DNA of 64,000 nucleotides from Chitinophaga alhagiae (GTDB lineage Bacteria > Bacteroidota > Bacteroidia > Chitinophagales > Chitinophagaceae), in the NCBI RefSeq assembly GCF_003568665.1, contig NZ_QXMH01000001.1, forward strand, positions 1,860,001 to 1,924,000. Reading direction: 5' to 3'. The notes beneath the pieces were generated by a model that had not been told where the DNA came from, searched no databases, and worked only from the letters and a program-made list of their open reading frames with translations. Positions 1-7,779 of this stretch are shown one piece after another. Made by a program: the position numbers and the translations under genes. Within the stretch, counting starts at the first letter, position 1. Each line of letters opens with the position of its first letter.

Positions 1-240
1 CCCGTCTACATTGATCCACTTCACACAGTCCGTTTTGCTAAACCTGAGGCAACTCTGGGCATCGGGCATTACTTCTTCCCGCACGCCTTTTTCATTGTAT
101 TCAAAAACAGTGATCTTCACATGGTCTACCGGTTTGCGCGAGGTGGTGGCCGTAACCGGGTTAAAGTTCATCAGCCGCTGTTTTTTTATCCGGAACGGAT
201 TGATAGCATCTGGAATGGGCAATAGTGGGCGTTTGGCCAT
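1..240 (-). CDS. corA: CorA-family magnesium/cobalt transporter, N-terminal part (runs off the window)
   Basis: Reading the minus strand from the ATG at 240 gives 80 residues, open to the window edge. They run from MAKRPLLPIPDAI to CVKWINVDG. The ending WINVDG, and the preceding strand that begins VKITVFEYNEKG, match the start of the cytoplasmic funnel domain of CorA-type Mg2+/Co2+ channels, which usually continues WIDVDGLHD. The pore helices and the GMN motif lie outside the window, so the identification rests on the N-terminus alone. A 108-bp inverted-repeat element sits about 85 bp upstream of this start, between the gene and the DUF3472 gene on the same strand. The plus-strand open frame over this interval is a shadow. 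Confidence 0.7.
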   Translation of the reverse strand, partial: MAKRPLLPIPDAINPFRIKKQRLMNFNPVTATTSRKPVDHVKITVFEYNEKGVREEVMPDAQSCLRFSKTDCVKWINVDG

Positions 241-324
241 ACCGGTGTTTTTTTGCTAAAATAACTTTATTTCAGCAGAGAACCATTTCGCCGTTCCGGC
301 CAGATGAGGTTTGTTTCCATAAAA

Positions 325-432
325 AGGGCCGTCCAAAAGGTAATTTGATGGGCTTGAGAATCGTGTAAACGAAAGATCGCTCCATCACGTACCCGAGTGA
401 AACCAGGTAAAAATTACTTTTTGGACGGCCCT
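325..432. repeat. Terminally inverted repeat element, copy 1 (MITE-like)
   Basis: A 108-bp segment begins AGGGCCGTCC and ends GGACGGCCCT. Its outer 22 bases at 325-346 and 411-432 are reverse complements with one mismatch. The roughly 65-base core aligns without gaps to a second copy at 32680-32793, about four-fifths identical by eye. The terminal sequence resembles the GGGxxGTCTCAAAAG ends of some insertion sequences, which suggests a miniature non-autonomous element. It lies 24 bp after the DUF3472 stop and upstream of corA, so a transcript would form a long stem that could end or modulate transcription. No clear target-site duplication was seen. Confidence 0.7.
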
Positions 433-456
433 ATACTATTTTAATGGTGGTTATGG

Positions 457-1716
457 TCAGAATTTTGGCAGCTCAATATCCGGCTGACGCCCGAGCGCAG
501 GGCGTTCAAACACGTCACCAGCCTTGGCATCAGCGGGAAGGAAGCCAGCTGTCCATAAATAGAACATGCCGTTTTCCGAACCGCCGCCAAAATCCAGCCG
601 GTCTTTTGCACGGGCGGTAGCGTCATTGCTAAAGCGGGCTTTTGTCAGTTCTATCCATTCCCCGGCGCTGGTTTTGATCCAGTGGTTGCCGAAGTAGCCT
701 TTGCGGTAAAGGAAGCCGTTCTCAAAGCTGAAATTTTCCAGGAACGAATAGAGCCTGCTCATGTACTTGCCGTCTTTCGGTGCCCGGAAGCTGGCTATAA
801 GCTTCCATTCTTTGTGCTCGGGCACGTAGAAATAGGCGGTGTACTGCGTATTGACGCCGGCGGGCACGGCATGCATCAGAAAGCGGTAAGTTTCACCGGC
901 CTTCCAGTTGTACACCCAGTGGCTGTGGCCGCCGGTACCTTCTCCGCCAAAGCCGTGGGCCACCACGCTGTCTCCCTTTGCCAGCAGGGTTACCTGGTCT
1001 TCATATCGCACCTTGGCCCTGTCATCCGGCTCCTTGCCGGAATCCCATACGGAAAAGATGATTCGGCGTTCTGTGGGGCTGTTCACCTGCATGCCGAAAT
1101 ACCCGCGGTGCCAGCCGCAAGACATGAAATAGGTGCCCAGTTTGTCTTGCCCTTCGGGTACTTTTATTTCACCGTAGAACCATTCCACATCCTTGCCTTC
1201 CGGCGGGCTGTAGTTCAGATGCACGGAAGCGGAGCGGCGCCATGGTTTTGGATTGAACTGCATGTCTTTGGTGGCGGCGCCTTCCAGGCTGATGCTTTTA
1301 ACATCTGCGTATACCGCGCCCTGTTTTTCCAGGCCTTTCAGAGAAACAGTATAGAAGCCGGGCTTCTTTAACCGCGTTTGCAGTACCGGTATTTCCGAGT
1401 ATGCGTTGGCGTTATCAACACTAACTATTTTCTCGGCGCCGTTGAGCGATACCTTTATTTTGGAAGGGCCGTCGCTTTTAGCCTGCAGCGCCAGTTTGAC
1501 GGGGCCGGCATGCGCGGCATGAAAGTAGAAGTTGACGGTGTTGGCACTGTCTGTCCATTTCACCACGCCGTTGCGGGCAGACACGTCCACCCCTTTTTCT
1601 TCCGGCACTGCATACGCGGTAAAGCCGGGCAGCACCACCGGCCCCTGCTGGGCCCGGGCAATGGGCGCGCCTGCCAGCAAACCCAGCAGCATCAGAGAGT
1701 AGCCTGATCTTATCAT
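457..1716 (-). CDS. Secreted DUF3472/DUF5077 domain protein
   Basis: The product is 419 residues from the ATG at 1716. This start is preferred over the in-frame one 51 bp upstream because it gives a clean signal peptide, MIRSGYSLMLLGLLAG...ARAQQ. After an N-terminal beta-rich region of about 130 residues (DUF5077-like), the protein has the DUF3472 hallmarks: WFYGEIKVPEG, a GTYFMSCGWHRGYFGMQVNS stretch, HWVYNWKAGETYRFL, and a late FGGGSENGMFYLWTAGF. These proteins are exported in Bacteroidota and often lie in carbohydrate-use regions. No enzymatic activity is established. It is a single-gene unit followed by the inverted-repeat element. Confidence 0.75.
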   Translation of the reverse strand: MIRSGYSLMLLGLLAGAPIARAQQGPVVLPGFTAYAVPEEKGVDVSARNGVVKWTDSANTVNFYFHAAHAGPVKLALQAKSDGPSKIKVSLNGAEKIVSVDNANAYSEIPVLQTRLKKPGFYTVSLKGLEKQGAVYADVKSISLEGAATKDMQFNPKPWRRSASVHLNYSPPEGKDVEWFYGEIKVPEGQDKLGTYFMSCGWHRGYFGMQVNSPTERRIIFSVWDSGKEPDDRAKVRYEDQVTLLAKGDSVVAHGFGGEGTGGHSHWVYNWKAGETYRFLMHAVPAGVNTQYTAYFYVPEHKEWKLIASFRAPKDGKYMSRLYSFLENFSFENGFLYRKGYFGNHWIKTSAGEWIELTKARFSNDATARAKDRLDFGGGSENGMFYLWTAGFLPADAKAGDVFERPALGRQPDIELPKF

Positions 1717-1812
1717 AACATTGCAATTGAAGTATACAAATAAAATCTTCCCGCCCGGTTGATGCAATGACGCGCGGTAAAAAGTGACAATTTGCTGAGA
1801 AAGGGGGCTTTT

Positions 1813-2295
1813 TCAGGGGGTCAGAATGGTGCAGTTGCACCAGTTTACGTAGATAAGGGAGAAGACCCGTACCAGCCGCGGCACTTCTTTTTCCGCCGCA
1901 TGGGTGAGGTTATGGATGCAAAGAGACTTTACCACACCGTTTTCTTCCAGCCCGTAGTAGCATCCGGCCGCGGAGGAAAGGGCAAAGCCCTGCTTCACAA
2001 AGCCGGGATGCTCCTGCATGGCAATGCTGCCGATGATATTGCTTTTGAGAAAAGTTTTCAGTTCAAAAAGAGGGATGAAAAGTTCCGGGGCGCCCACCTG
2101 GTGGCGGGTATACAAACGGTGATACTGCCGCATGCCGTCAGCAAATTCCTTGCTGTGGTTAATGCGCACGTCCTTGATCTCATCCATCTCCTCTCCAACG
2201 GCGCATAGCTTGTTAATGTTGATAAACTCTGCCTGCCGCCAGTCGTTCCCGGAAAGAGTCACCGTAAAATCCGGGTAAGCGGGTAAATTGGTCAT
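1813..2295 (-). CDS. Hypothetical protein, about 160 residues
   Basis: I do not recognise this family. The ATG at 2295 gives MTNLPAYPDFTVTLSGNDWR; in-frame starts at 2343 and 2352 are also possible. The sequence looks soluble and mixed alpha/beta, with no signal peptide or membrane segment. Features include a charged stretch CAVGEEMDEIKDVRINHSKE, a GSIAMQEHPGFVKQGFALSS segment, and a Cys/Trp-rich C-terminus (YVNWCNCTI). It lies on the same strand as the neighbouring RlpA and DUF3472 genes, with gaps of about 100 bp on each side. It has no plausible competing frame, so it is probably a real gene. Confidence 0.6.
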   Translation of the reverse strand: MTNLPAYPDFTVTLSGNDWRQAEFININKLCAVGEEMDEIKDVRINHSKEFADGMRQYHRLYTRHQVGAPELFIPLFELKTFLKSNIIGSIAMQEHPGFVKQGFALSSAAGCYYGLEENGVVKSLCIHNLTHAAEKEVPRLVRVFSLIYVNWCNCTILTP

Positions 2296-2416
2296 AGGAG
2301 GGCGTTCATCGGAAACGGTAGGTAGGGTAAACCAGGTATCCATATGGAACACATCACTTTACCCGAATATATGACGAATTTCTGTTAATTTTTAAGCCTT
2401 TCGTGTGAAATTTCCC

Positions 2417-2800
2417 TTATTTCCGCCGTTTGGCCTTTTTATAGGTGATTTTTACGTTGGCTATGCCCGCGCGGGTCATGTTGAGGCGGTTGGCGGCCTT
2501 GCGGGAAAGATCTATGATGCGCCCGGCTACAAAGGGGCCGCGGTCATTGATCTTTACCTTGATGGTGCGGCCGTTGTCGAGGTTGGTCACTTTCACTTTG
2601 GTGCCAAAAGGCAGCGTGCGGTGCGCGGCGGTCATCCTTTGCTGGCGAAACGTTTCGCCGCTGGCCGTTTTGCGCCCCTGGAACTTGTCTGCATAATAGG
2701 AGGCCTTGCCGGCTTCCGTTACCTTGCGGGCACAGGATGTGGTGCAAAACAGGGTGGCGGCCGGCAGCAAATAGCGGAACATCATATTGCGTAGTGTCAT
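2417..2800 (-). CDS. rlpA: RlpA-like septal ring lytic transglycosylase lipoprotein
   Basis: The 127-residue protein starts with a lipoprotein signal (lipobox-like FCTTSC, Cys about residue 23) and is then a bare double-psi beta-barrel. Diagnostic segments are GKASYYADKFQGRKTASGE, TAAHRTLPFGTKVKVTN and INDRGPFVAGRIIDLS; the Asp of DRGPF is the catalytic acid of this family. RlpA proteins cleave denuded glycan strands at the septum. There is no SPOR domain, so peptidoglycan targeting must come from elsewhere. It follows the GNAT gene by 11 bp on the same strand, probably in one transcript. Confidence 0.88.
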   Translation of the reverse strand: MTLRNMMFRYLLPAATLFCTTSCARKVTEAGKASYYADKFQGRKTASGETFRQQRMTAAHRTLPFGTKVKVTNLDNGRTIKVKINDRGPFVAGRIIDLSRKAANRLNMTRAGIANVKITYKKAKRRK

Positions 2801-2811
2801 AGGCTGATCTC

Positions 2812-3309
2812 TTAAAGCGGCATTTCCATAATGGTATCGTTCATAACAAAACCATTGCCAATGTCTATATCTTCTTCTCCCGTTTTGGAGAAGCCGATGC
2901 GTTCATAAAAACCGGTGGCCTTGTTGTGGCGGTTCACATTGAGTGAAAGCCGCTGCATACCTGCCTCCCGGGCAATGCGGGCCACTTCATGAATGAGCGC
3001 CTTGCCCACCTGTTTGCCCTGCATGGCGGGGAGGATGTATATTTTATGCAACTTGGAAACCGGTTGTTGTTTGTAGTTCAGCTCGTACGCCGCAAACCCG
3101 CCAAATATACCGTCTACGTCCGCCAGCAAAAAAACGTGGCCTTTCTCTGCTGTTTGCTGCTGCAGCGCAGCGGGGCTGTACATCATATCCAGCATGTAGT
3201 CTATCTGCGGCGGTGACAGAATTTCCCCGAAAGTATGCGGCCAGGTAACCAGCGCTATTTCACGTACTATCTGCAACTGCTGCGGCCGGGCCGTAATGAT
3301 TTTCACCAT
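2812..3309 (-). CDS. GNAT-family N-acetyltransferase
   Basis: From the ATG at 3309 (MVKIITARPQQLQ) the protein has 165 residues; the longer open frame upstream has no conserved content. The acetyl-CoA binding core is visible: a beta-4 strand followed by LPAMQGKQVGKALIHEVARIA, the Q/RxxGxG/A type motif A, and then a typical C-terminal SLNVNRHNKATGFYERIGF segment. The substrate cannot be predicted. It is divergent from the lipase gene (57 bp between starts) and probably cotranscribed with rlpA downstream. Confidence 0.85.
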   Translation of the reverse strand: MVKIITARPQQLQIVREIALVTWPHTFGEILSPPQIDYMLDMMYSPAALQQQTAEKGHVFLLADVDGIFGGFAAYELNYKQQPVSKLHKIYILPAMQGKQVGKALIHEVARIAREAGMQRLSLNVNRHNKATGFYERIGFSKTGEEDIDIGNGFVMNDTIMEMPL

Positions 3310-3366
3310 ACTGCAATTTACGGAAAAACAAAGAGGCGCCCTGGTTGTTATTCTACAAAAAAAAGA

Positions 3367-4437
3367 ATGCGCATTTTTCTCTTGGGAATACTGGCCTGCA
3401 TTTACTTTCCTGCGCAGGCCCAGCAACTGAAGCCCGGCTTTGACCCTGACGAGTACAGTAAATTGTTGCAGCTACCCCAGGGCGGAGACACGTCCGCTAC
3501 ATCTCCGGAGGGCTTTACCCTGCTGTATGTTTCTCCTGAAACAGGTTTTTACAACCGCTGGTTCCTCTGGAAGCGGAGCGATAATGTGGGGATCATACTG
3601 ATACGCGGTACGGTAGGGAAACTGGAAAGCTGGCTGGCAAATTTTTATGCCGCCATGATACCCGCGCAGGGAACGCTGCAGCTGACAGACAGCACTTTTT
3701 TTACTTACCGGCTGGCTAAAGATACCGCCAACGCTTACGTACATGTAGGCTGGACGGCCGCGCTGGGTTTTATGGCGCCAGACATCGTGGCGCATATCAA
3801 GGAGCTGTATGCAACCGGCACCAGAGAATTTATAGTGATGGGCCACAGCCAGGGCGGGGCCATTGCCTTTCTGGCCCGCTCTTATCTTGCATACTGCCGG
3901 GAGCTGCCGGCAGACATCCGTTATAAAACTTACTGCAGCGCCGCGCCCAAACCCGGCAACCTTCAATACGCGTATGACTTTGACAACCTGACCCGCAACG
4001 GGTGGGCGTTCCGCGTGGTGAACAGTGCGGACTGGGTGCCGGAAACCCCGCTATCCCTGCAAACGGTAAATGATTTTAATAACCCCAATCCGTTTATCAA
4101 CATCAAGGGAGAACTGAAGAAGCAAAAGTTTTTTGTTCGGTTGTACGGCAATATGCTGTATAATAAATTAACACGTACCACCAACCGTTCCGTGAAAAGG
4201 TTCCGTAAATACCTTGGCGGGTTTGTCTATAAATTATCTTCCAAACATCTGCCGGGTTTCAGGCAGCCGGCCTACGTGTTCAGCAATAATTACATGACGG
4301 CGGGCACGCCGGTGGTATTGCTGGCGGATGAAGAATACCACCGCCACTTCCCGTTTGACGGGAAAAATATTTTTATACACCACGGCCACGAGCCATACCA
4401 GTATCTCCTGCGGAAATACTATAAAGTTCAGGACTGA
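3367..4437 (+). CDS. Secreted class 3 lipase family protein
   Basis: The 356-residue protein starts at ATG 3367, chosen because it opens a signal peptide (MRIFLLGILACIYFPAQAQQ). The alpha/beta-hydrolase nucleophile elbow GHSQGG places the catalytic Ser at about residue 161, followed by AIAFLARSYLAY, as in Lipase_3 (PF01764) proteins. Likely partners are the Asp of RVVNSADWVPETP and the His of the C-terminal HHGHEPYQYLL. An LIRGTVGKLESW motif upstream resembles the oxyanion strand of this family. Predicted role: hydrolysis of lipids or esters outside the cytoplasm. Its 3' end overlaps the convergent gene by 10 bp. Confidence 0.8.
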   Translation: MRIFLLGILACIYFPAQAQQLKPGFDPDEYSKLLQLPQGGDTSATSPEGFTLLYVSPETGFYNRWFLWKRSDNVGIILIRGTVGKLESWLANFYAAMIPAQGTLQLTDSTFFTYRLAKDTANAYVHVGWTAALGFMAPDIVAHIKELYATGTREFIVMGHSQGGAIAFLARSYLAYCRELPADIRYKTYCSAAPKPGNLQYAYDFDNLTRNGWAFRVVNSADWVPETPLSLQTVNDFNNPNPFINIKGELKKQKFFVRLYGNMLYNKLTRTTNRSVKRFRKYLGGFVYKLSSKHLPGFRQPAYVFSNNYMTAGTPVVLLADEEYHRHFPFDGKNIFIHHGHEPYQYLLRKYYKVQD

Positions 4438-4982
4438 ATGCGGGTGAAAAGGCCGGGGTATTCTACCACTACGCCGGTTTCATCTACCAGTATCTCTCTT
4501 TTGAAGTCTTTTATCACACCTTCATACAGGTAAGTGTTTTCGTGCAGGCGGGTGTAGAATTGCTCAACCGGTTTCACTTCATTTTTGAGCACGTGGATGT
4601 ACAGCACGTCCAGGCGGCGCCTTTCGCCAGGGGCCAGCCGGAGGCGGTTGATGGGGAGGGTGTTGGTGAAGGGGGTGAGTGAAATATCTATATCTATGCA
4701 GTGTTCCCATTCCGGGCGGGCGTGGCCGCTTTGCGTCCATTGGCCGCCTGGGTCCCGCTGAATGGAGATCCAGGAGCACTCGCCGCCTTTTTCTATGGCC
4801 ATTTCCAGGGCGGCCATCTGCCAGGCGCTGTCTGTCACAATATCATAACTAACGGAAAAGGGCGCATCTTCACCAAACCCTACAATGGTGCCATCTATTC
4901 GTATATCCGTTTCAGTTGTTTCAATATTGCAGTACTCCATCATTTGATAATAGAGCCCTTTCCAGACAACCTGTTTTTTCAT
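4428..4982 (-). CDS. Putative glycolipid-binding protein (DUF1089 type)
   Basis: The 184-residue protein (MKKQVVWKGLYYQ) has the layout of PF06475: an N-terminal strand pair ending in an EYCNIE segment, GTIVGFGEDAPFSVSYDIVTDSAWQ, a central WEHCIDIDISLTPFTNTLPINRL stretch, and a long C-terminal meander with IHVLKNEVKPVEQFY. The family is soluble and fold-related to lipoprotein carriers. A glycolipid-binding role is known for few members. No signal peptide is present. It begins 6 bp after ypfJ on the same strand, so the two are likely cotranscribed. Confidence 0.72.
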   Translation of the reverse strand: MKKQVVWKGLYYQMMEYCNIETTETDIRIDGTIVGFGEDAPFSVSYDIVTDSAWQMAALEMAIEKGGECSWISIQRDPGGQWTQSGHARPEWEHCIDIDISLTPFTNTLPINRLRLAPGERRRLDVLYIHVLKNEVKPVEQFYTRLHENTYLYEGVIKDFKREILVDETGVVVEYPGLFTRIQS

Positions 4983-4988
4983 GTGATC

Positions 4989-5828
4989 TTATTGATTGCT
5001 GTTAAAGGTATCGCCCTGGTTGATATCTCCAGTCTGGAACCCTTTTTTGAACCAGTATACGCGCTGGGCGGAGGTGCCATGGGTAAAGGCATCGGGCACT
5101 ACGTAGCCGCGTGACTGTTGCTGCAGCCGGTCATCCCCGATGGCGTTGGCGGCATTGAGCGCCTCTTCAATATCTCCCGGTTCAATAATGCCGGCCATCT
5201 GCTGCGTATGGTGCGCCCATACGCCGGCAAGGAAGTCTGCCTGCAGTTCCAGCTTGACAGACAGTTTGTTATACTCTGTTTCGCTGAGGCGGCCGCGCAT
5301 GTGCTGCACCTTTTCAGAGATGCCCAGCAGGTTCTGCACGTGGTGCCCTACTTCGTGGGCTATTACATACGCCATGGCAAAATCTCCCGGGGCGTTGAGA
5401 TTGTTTTTCAATTCATCATAAAAAGAAAGGTCTATGTATACCTGCTGGTCTGCCGGGCAGTAAAAGGGGCCCGAAGCGCTGCTGGCGTTGCCGCAGGCAG
5501 ACTGCACCATATCCGTAAAAAGAACCAGCCGGGGCTCTTTATATTGCTGGTTGTTCTCTGAAAAGATTTTGTTCCACACATCTTCCGTTTCCGCCAGCAC
5601 CACCCTTACAAAGCTGGCCGCTTCATCTTCCCTGGCCTGCTCCTGGGGCGACATTTGCCGCTGGGCCGCGCCCGGCTGGGTGTTCATCACCTGAGAGGGG
5701 TCTCCGCCAAGGAAATAGAAAAGCAGCGCAATCACAATAGCGCCAATGCCGCCTCCGGCAACAAGCCCGCCACGGGAGCCGCGGCGGTCTTCAACATTGC
5801 CGCTTTCACGGCGTCCTTGCCAACGCAT
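4989..5828 (-). CDS. ypfJ: YpfJ-type neutral zinc metallopeptidase
   Basis: The 279-residue protein has an N-terminal basic region (RWQGRRESGNVEDRRG), a single membrane segment at about 28-40 (GAIVIALLFYFLGG), and the peptidase domain (PF04228). The zinc motif HEVGH is at about residues 158-162 in AHEVGHHVQNLLG. Conserved surrounding features are SACGNASSASGPFYCPADQQVYIDLSF and ELQADFLAGVWAHH, whose Glu/Asp supply the third ligand region. The family is widespread but poorly characterised. It is transcribed with the downstream glycolipid-binding-like gene. Confidence 0.88.
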   Translation of the reverse strand: MRWQGRRESGNVEDRRGSRGGLVAGGGIGAIVIALLFYFLGGDPSQVMNTQPGAAQRQMSPQEQAREDEAASFVRVVLAETEDVWNKIFSENNQQYKEPRLVLFTDMVQSACGNASSASGPFYCPADQQVYIDLSFYDELKNNLNAPGDFAMAYVIAHEVGHHVQNLLGISEKVQHMRGRLSETEYNKLSVKLELQADFLAGVWAHHTQQMAGIIEPGDIEEALNAANAIGDDRLQQQSRGYVVPDAFTHGTSAQRVYWFKKGFQTGDINQGDTFNSNQ

Positions 5829-5968
5829 AAGGGTGAGGTTTTAGTTAGTTCCCCTAAATTTAAATAAAAATATACTGGCCGGAAAATATTGTAACTTTAT
5901 TACCTGGCAGATCAGCAGTCGTATTGTTTTACATGCATTCCTGATATGTGCTTAGCTTAGGAACAGAT

Positions 5969-7768
5969 ATGCACCTACAACTTAACCCTACATCTGACAC
6001 TGATAATATGAGATCAGTAGCAAAAGGAAATCCTACCCTTGCCAACAGGCTGAAAACCTTATTCAGGTGGCTCGTGAAAGCGGGTACCGCTCCCCTGAAA
6101 GATGAGGAGGCCGTAGCCAGGGTGGTAATGGTCAACAAGCTCAGCCTGGCCTTTGGCGGGGTCATTCTTATTATTGCCCCGGTTATGCTGTGGTTCCTGA
6201 ACGGCATGCCGTCTATCTTCATTGCCATTTCAGCAGAGTTCGTGATCAACTGCGGGGTTATCTATCTCAACCACCGGCGCCGGTACAAAGCGGCCAGCCT
6301 GGTGCTCTATTTCCTGCAATGTATGGCCATTGTGTATTTCGGCTTTTTGCTGGGCAAGCTGCTGCAGCTGCAGTTCACCATCGTTTTTTTGCTGTCCATC
6401 ATTTACCTCATTTTTAAAGAAGACCTGCTGCGCAGAATAGCGTTCATTTCCGCGCTGGTGGTGCTGGCCCTGCTGGAAGCCTCCTATTATTTTCACGATA
6501 CGGAGCCCGTTATCCCCATCAGTACCAACACCGCCTATGTGATACACCTGCTGGTAGTGCTGGCGGTACTGTATATTATTGTGGTAGTGAGCAAACCGTA
6601 CGTGAGGAGCAACGATATTAACGCCGAACTGAAACGGGCCAATGATTTCAAACGCGTGTTCGTATACCAGGTGATCCACGAAATGCGCACGCCGCTGAAC
6701 GCCATTTTTGGCGTGGCGCAACTGCTGAAAAAAGAGATCAGGCTGAACGAAGAGCTGAAAACCGTAGAGCCGCTGACAGACCAGCTGCTGGCCGCCAGCA
6801 ACAATGCGCGGAACATTATCAATGATGTGATGGACATGGCGCAGATAGAATCAGGGCAAACGGAACAGATAAGTGAAAATGTTTTCAGGCTGAAACCGTT
6901 CTTTGCGCATGCCATAGAAATGAACAAGGTTGTGGCCCGCAGCCGTAACATGCAGCTGCGGCTGAGCATTGAGCATATGCCGGAGATCATCACGGGAGAT
7001 TCGCTTAAACTGATACAGGTAACCACCAACCTGCTGGCCAACGCCATCAAGTACGGAGAAAAAAATACGGTGGTGCTGTTGAAGATCACCGGGCATAAAA
7101 AGACCTGGAGCATTTCGGTTATTAACGAAGGGCCCGGCATTACGCCGGAGAAGCTGGCGGTGATATTTGACCCTTTTATAACAGACAAAAGAAAATACAC
7201 GGAAGGCACCGGCCTGGGGCTCTACATTGTAAAGAACAAGGTAGAGGCCATGGGCGGTACGGTAGGGGTGGAAAGCCCGCCTGGAAAGCCCACTGTTTTT
7301 ACGGCTACATTGCCCCTGCAGCAAGGGCGGGAAGAAGATATTCCGGCAGAAGAAAAGCAGCCGGAAGTATCAAACCTTAACAATATAGACGTGTTCATTG
7401 CGGAAGACAATGAGCTGAACGCCCTGCTGCTCAGCCGCTTGCTGAAACAGATAGGCTGCAACGTATCTATTGCCCACAACGGGCTGGAGCTGCTGCAGCT
7501 GGTGGAAAAAGATATGCCGGACGTGATCATCCTGGATTATCATATGGACGTGATGGATGGTGAGGAAACGCTCCGCTACCTCAAAAAAGACCCGCAGCTA
7601 AAAGAAATCCCTGTAATAGTCGCCACCGGCGATGCGTTCCTTGACTCCCGCGAAGCCCTGGAGGCCGCGGGAGCAGATGCTTTCATTGAAAAACCCATAG
7701 ACCACAGAAGGTTGCTGCAGCTACTGCAAAAGCATTTGCACCGTAACAATGGGGAGTTACAGGAATAA
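5969..7768 (+). CDS. Membrane hybrid histidine kinase with receiver domain
   Basis: The start is uncertain (5948, 5969 or 6008); 5969 has AGGA about 10 bases upstream. Roughly six membrane helices fill the first 200 residues without a recognisable extracellular sensor domain. Then come a HisKA domain with the phospho-accepting His at about 237 (YQVIHEMRTPLNA), a HATPase_c domain (N box NLLANAIKYG, G1 GPGITPEKL, G2 GTGLGLYIVK), and a C-terminal receiver domain. The receiver Asp is at about 523 (VIILDYHMDVMDG), with the conserved late Lys in FIEKPID. There is no output domain, so the signal probably passes to another phosphotransfer or response protein outside the window. Confidence 0.9.
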   Translation: MHLQLNPTSDTDNMRSVAKGNPTLANRLKTLFRWLVKAGTAPLKDEEAVARVVMVNKLSLAFGGVILIIAPVMLWFLNGMPSIFIAISAEFVINCGVIYLNHRRRYKAASLVLYFLQCMAIVYFGFLLGKLLQLQFTIVFLLSIIYLIFKEDLLRRIAFISALVVLALLEASYYFHDTEPVIPISTNTAYVIHLLVVLAVLYIIVVVSKPYVRSNDINAELKRANDFKRVFVYQVIHEMRTPLNAIFGVAQLLKKEIRLNEELKTVEPLTDQLLAASNNARNIINDVMDMAQIESGQTEQISENVFRLKPFFAHAIEMNKVVARSRNMQLRLSIEHMPEIITGDSLKLIQVTTNLLANAIKYGEKNTVVLLKITGHKKTWSISVINEGPGITPEKLAVIFDPFITDKRKYTEGTGLGLYIVKNKVEAMGGTVGVESPPGKPTVFTATLPLQQGREEDIPAEEKQPEVSNLNNIDVFIAEDNELNALLLSRLLKQIGCNVSIAHNGLELLQLVEKDMPDVIILDYHMDVMDGEETLRYLKKDPQLKEIPVIVATGDAFLDSREALEAAGADAFIEKPIDHRRLLQLLQKHLHRNNGELQE

Positions 7769-7779
7769 GGCTGATCTGC

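Noticed and set aside
11..259. 82-codon plus-strand ORF at the window start
   Set aside because: The complementary strand encodes the N-terminus of a CorA transporter ending in WINVDG, which is much better supported.
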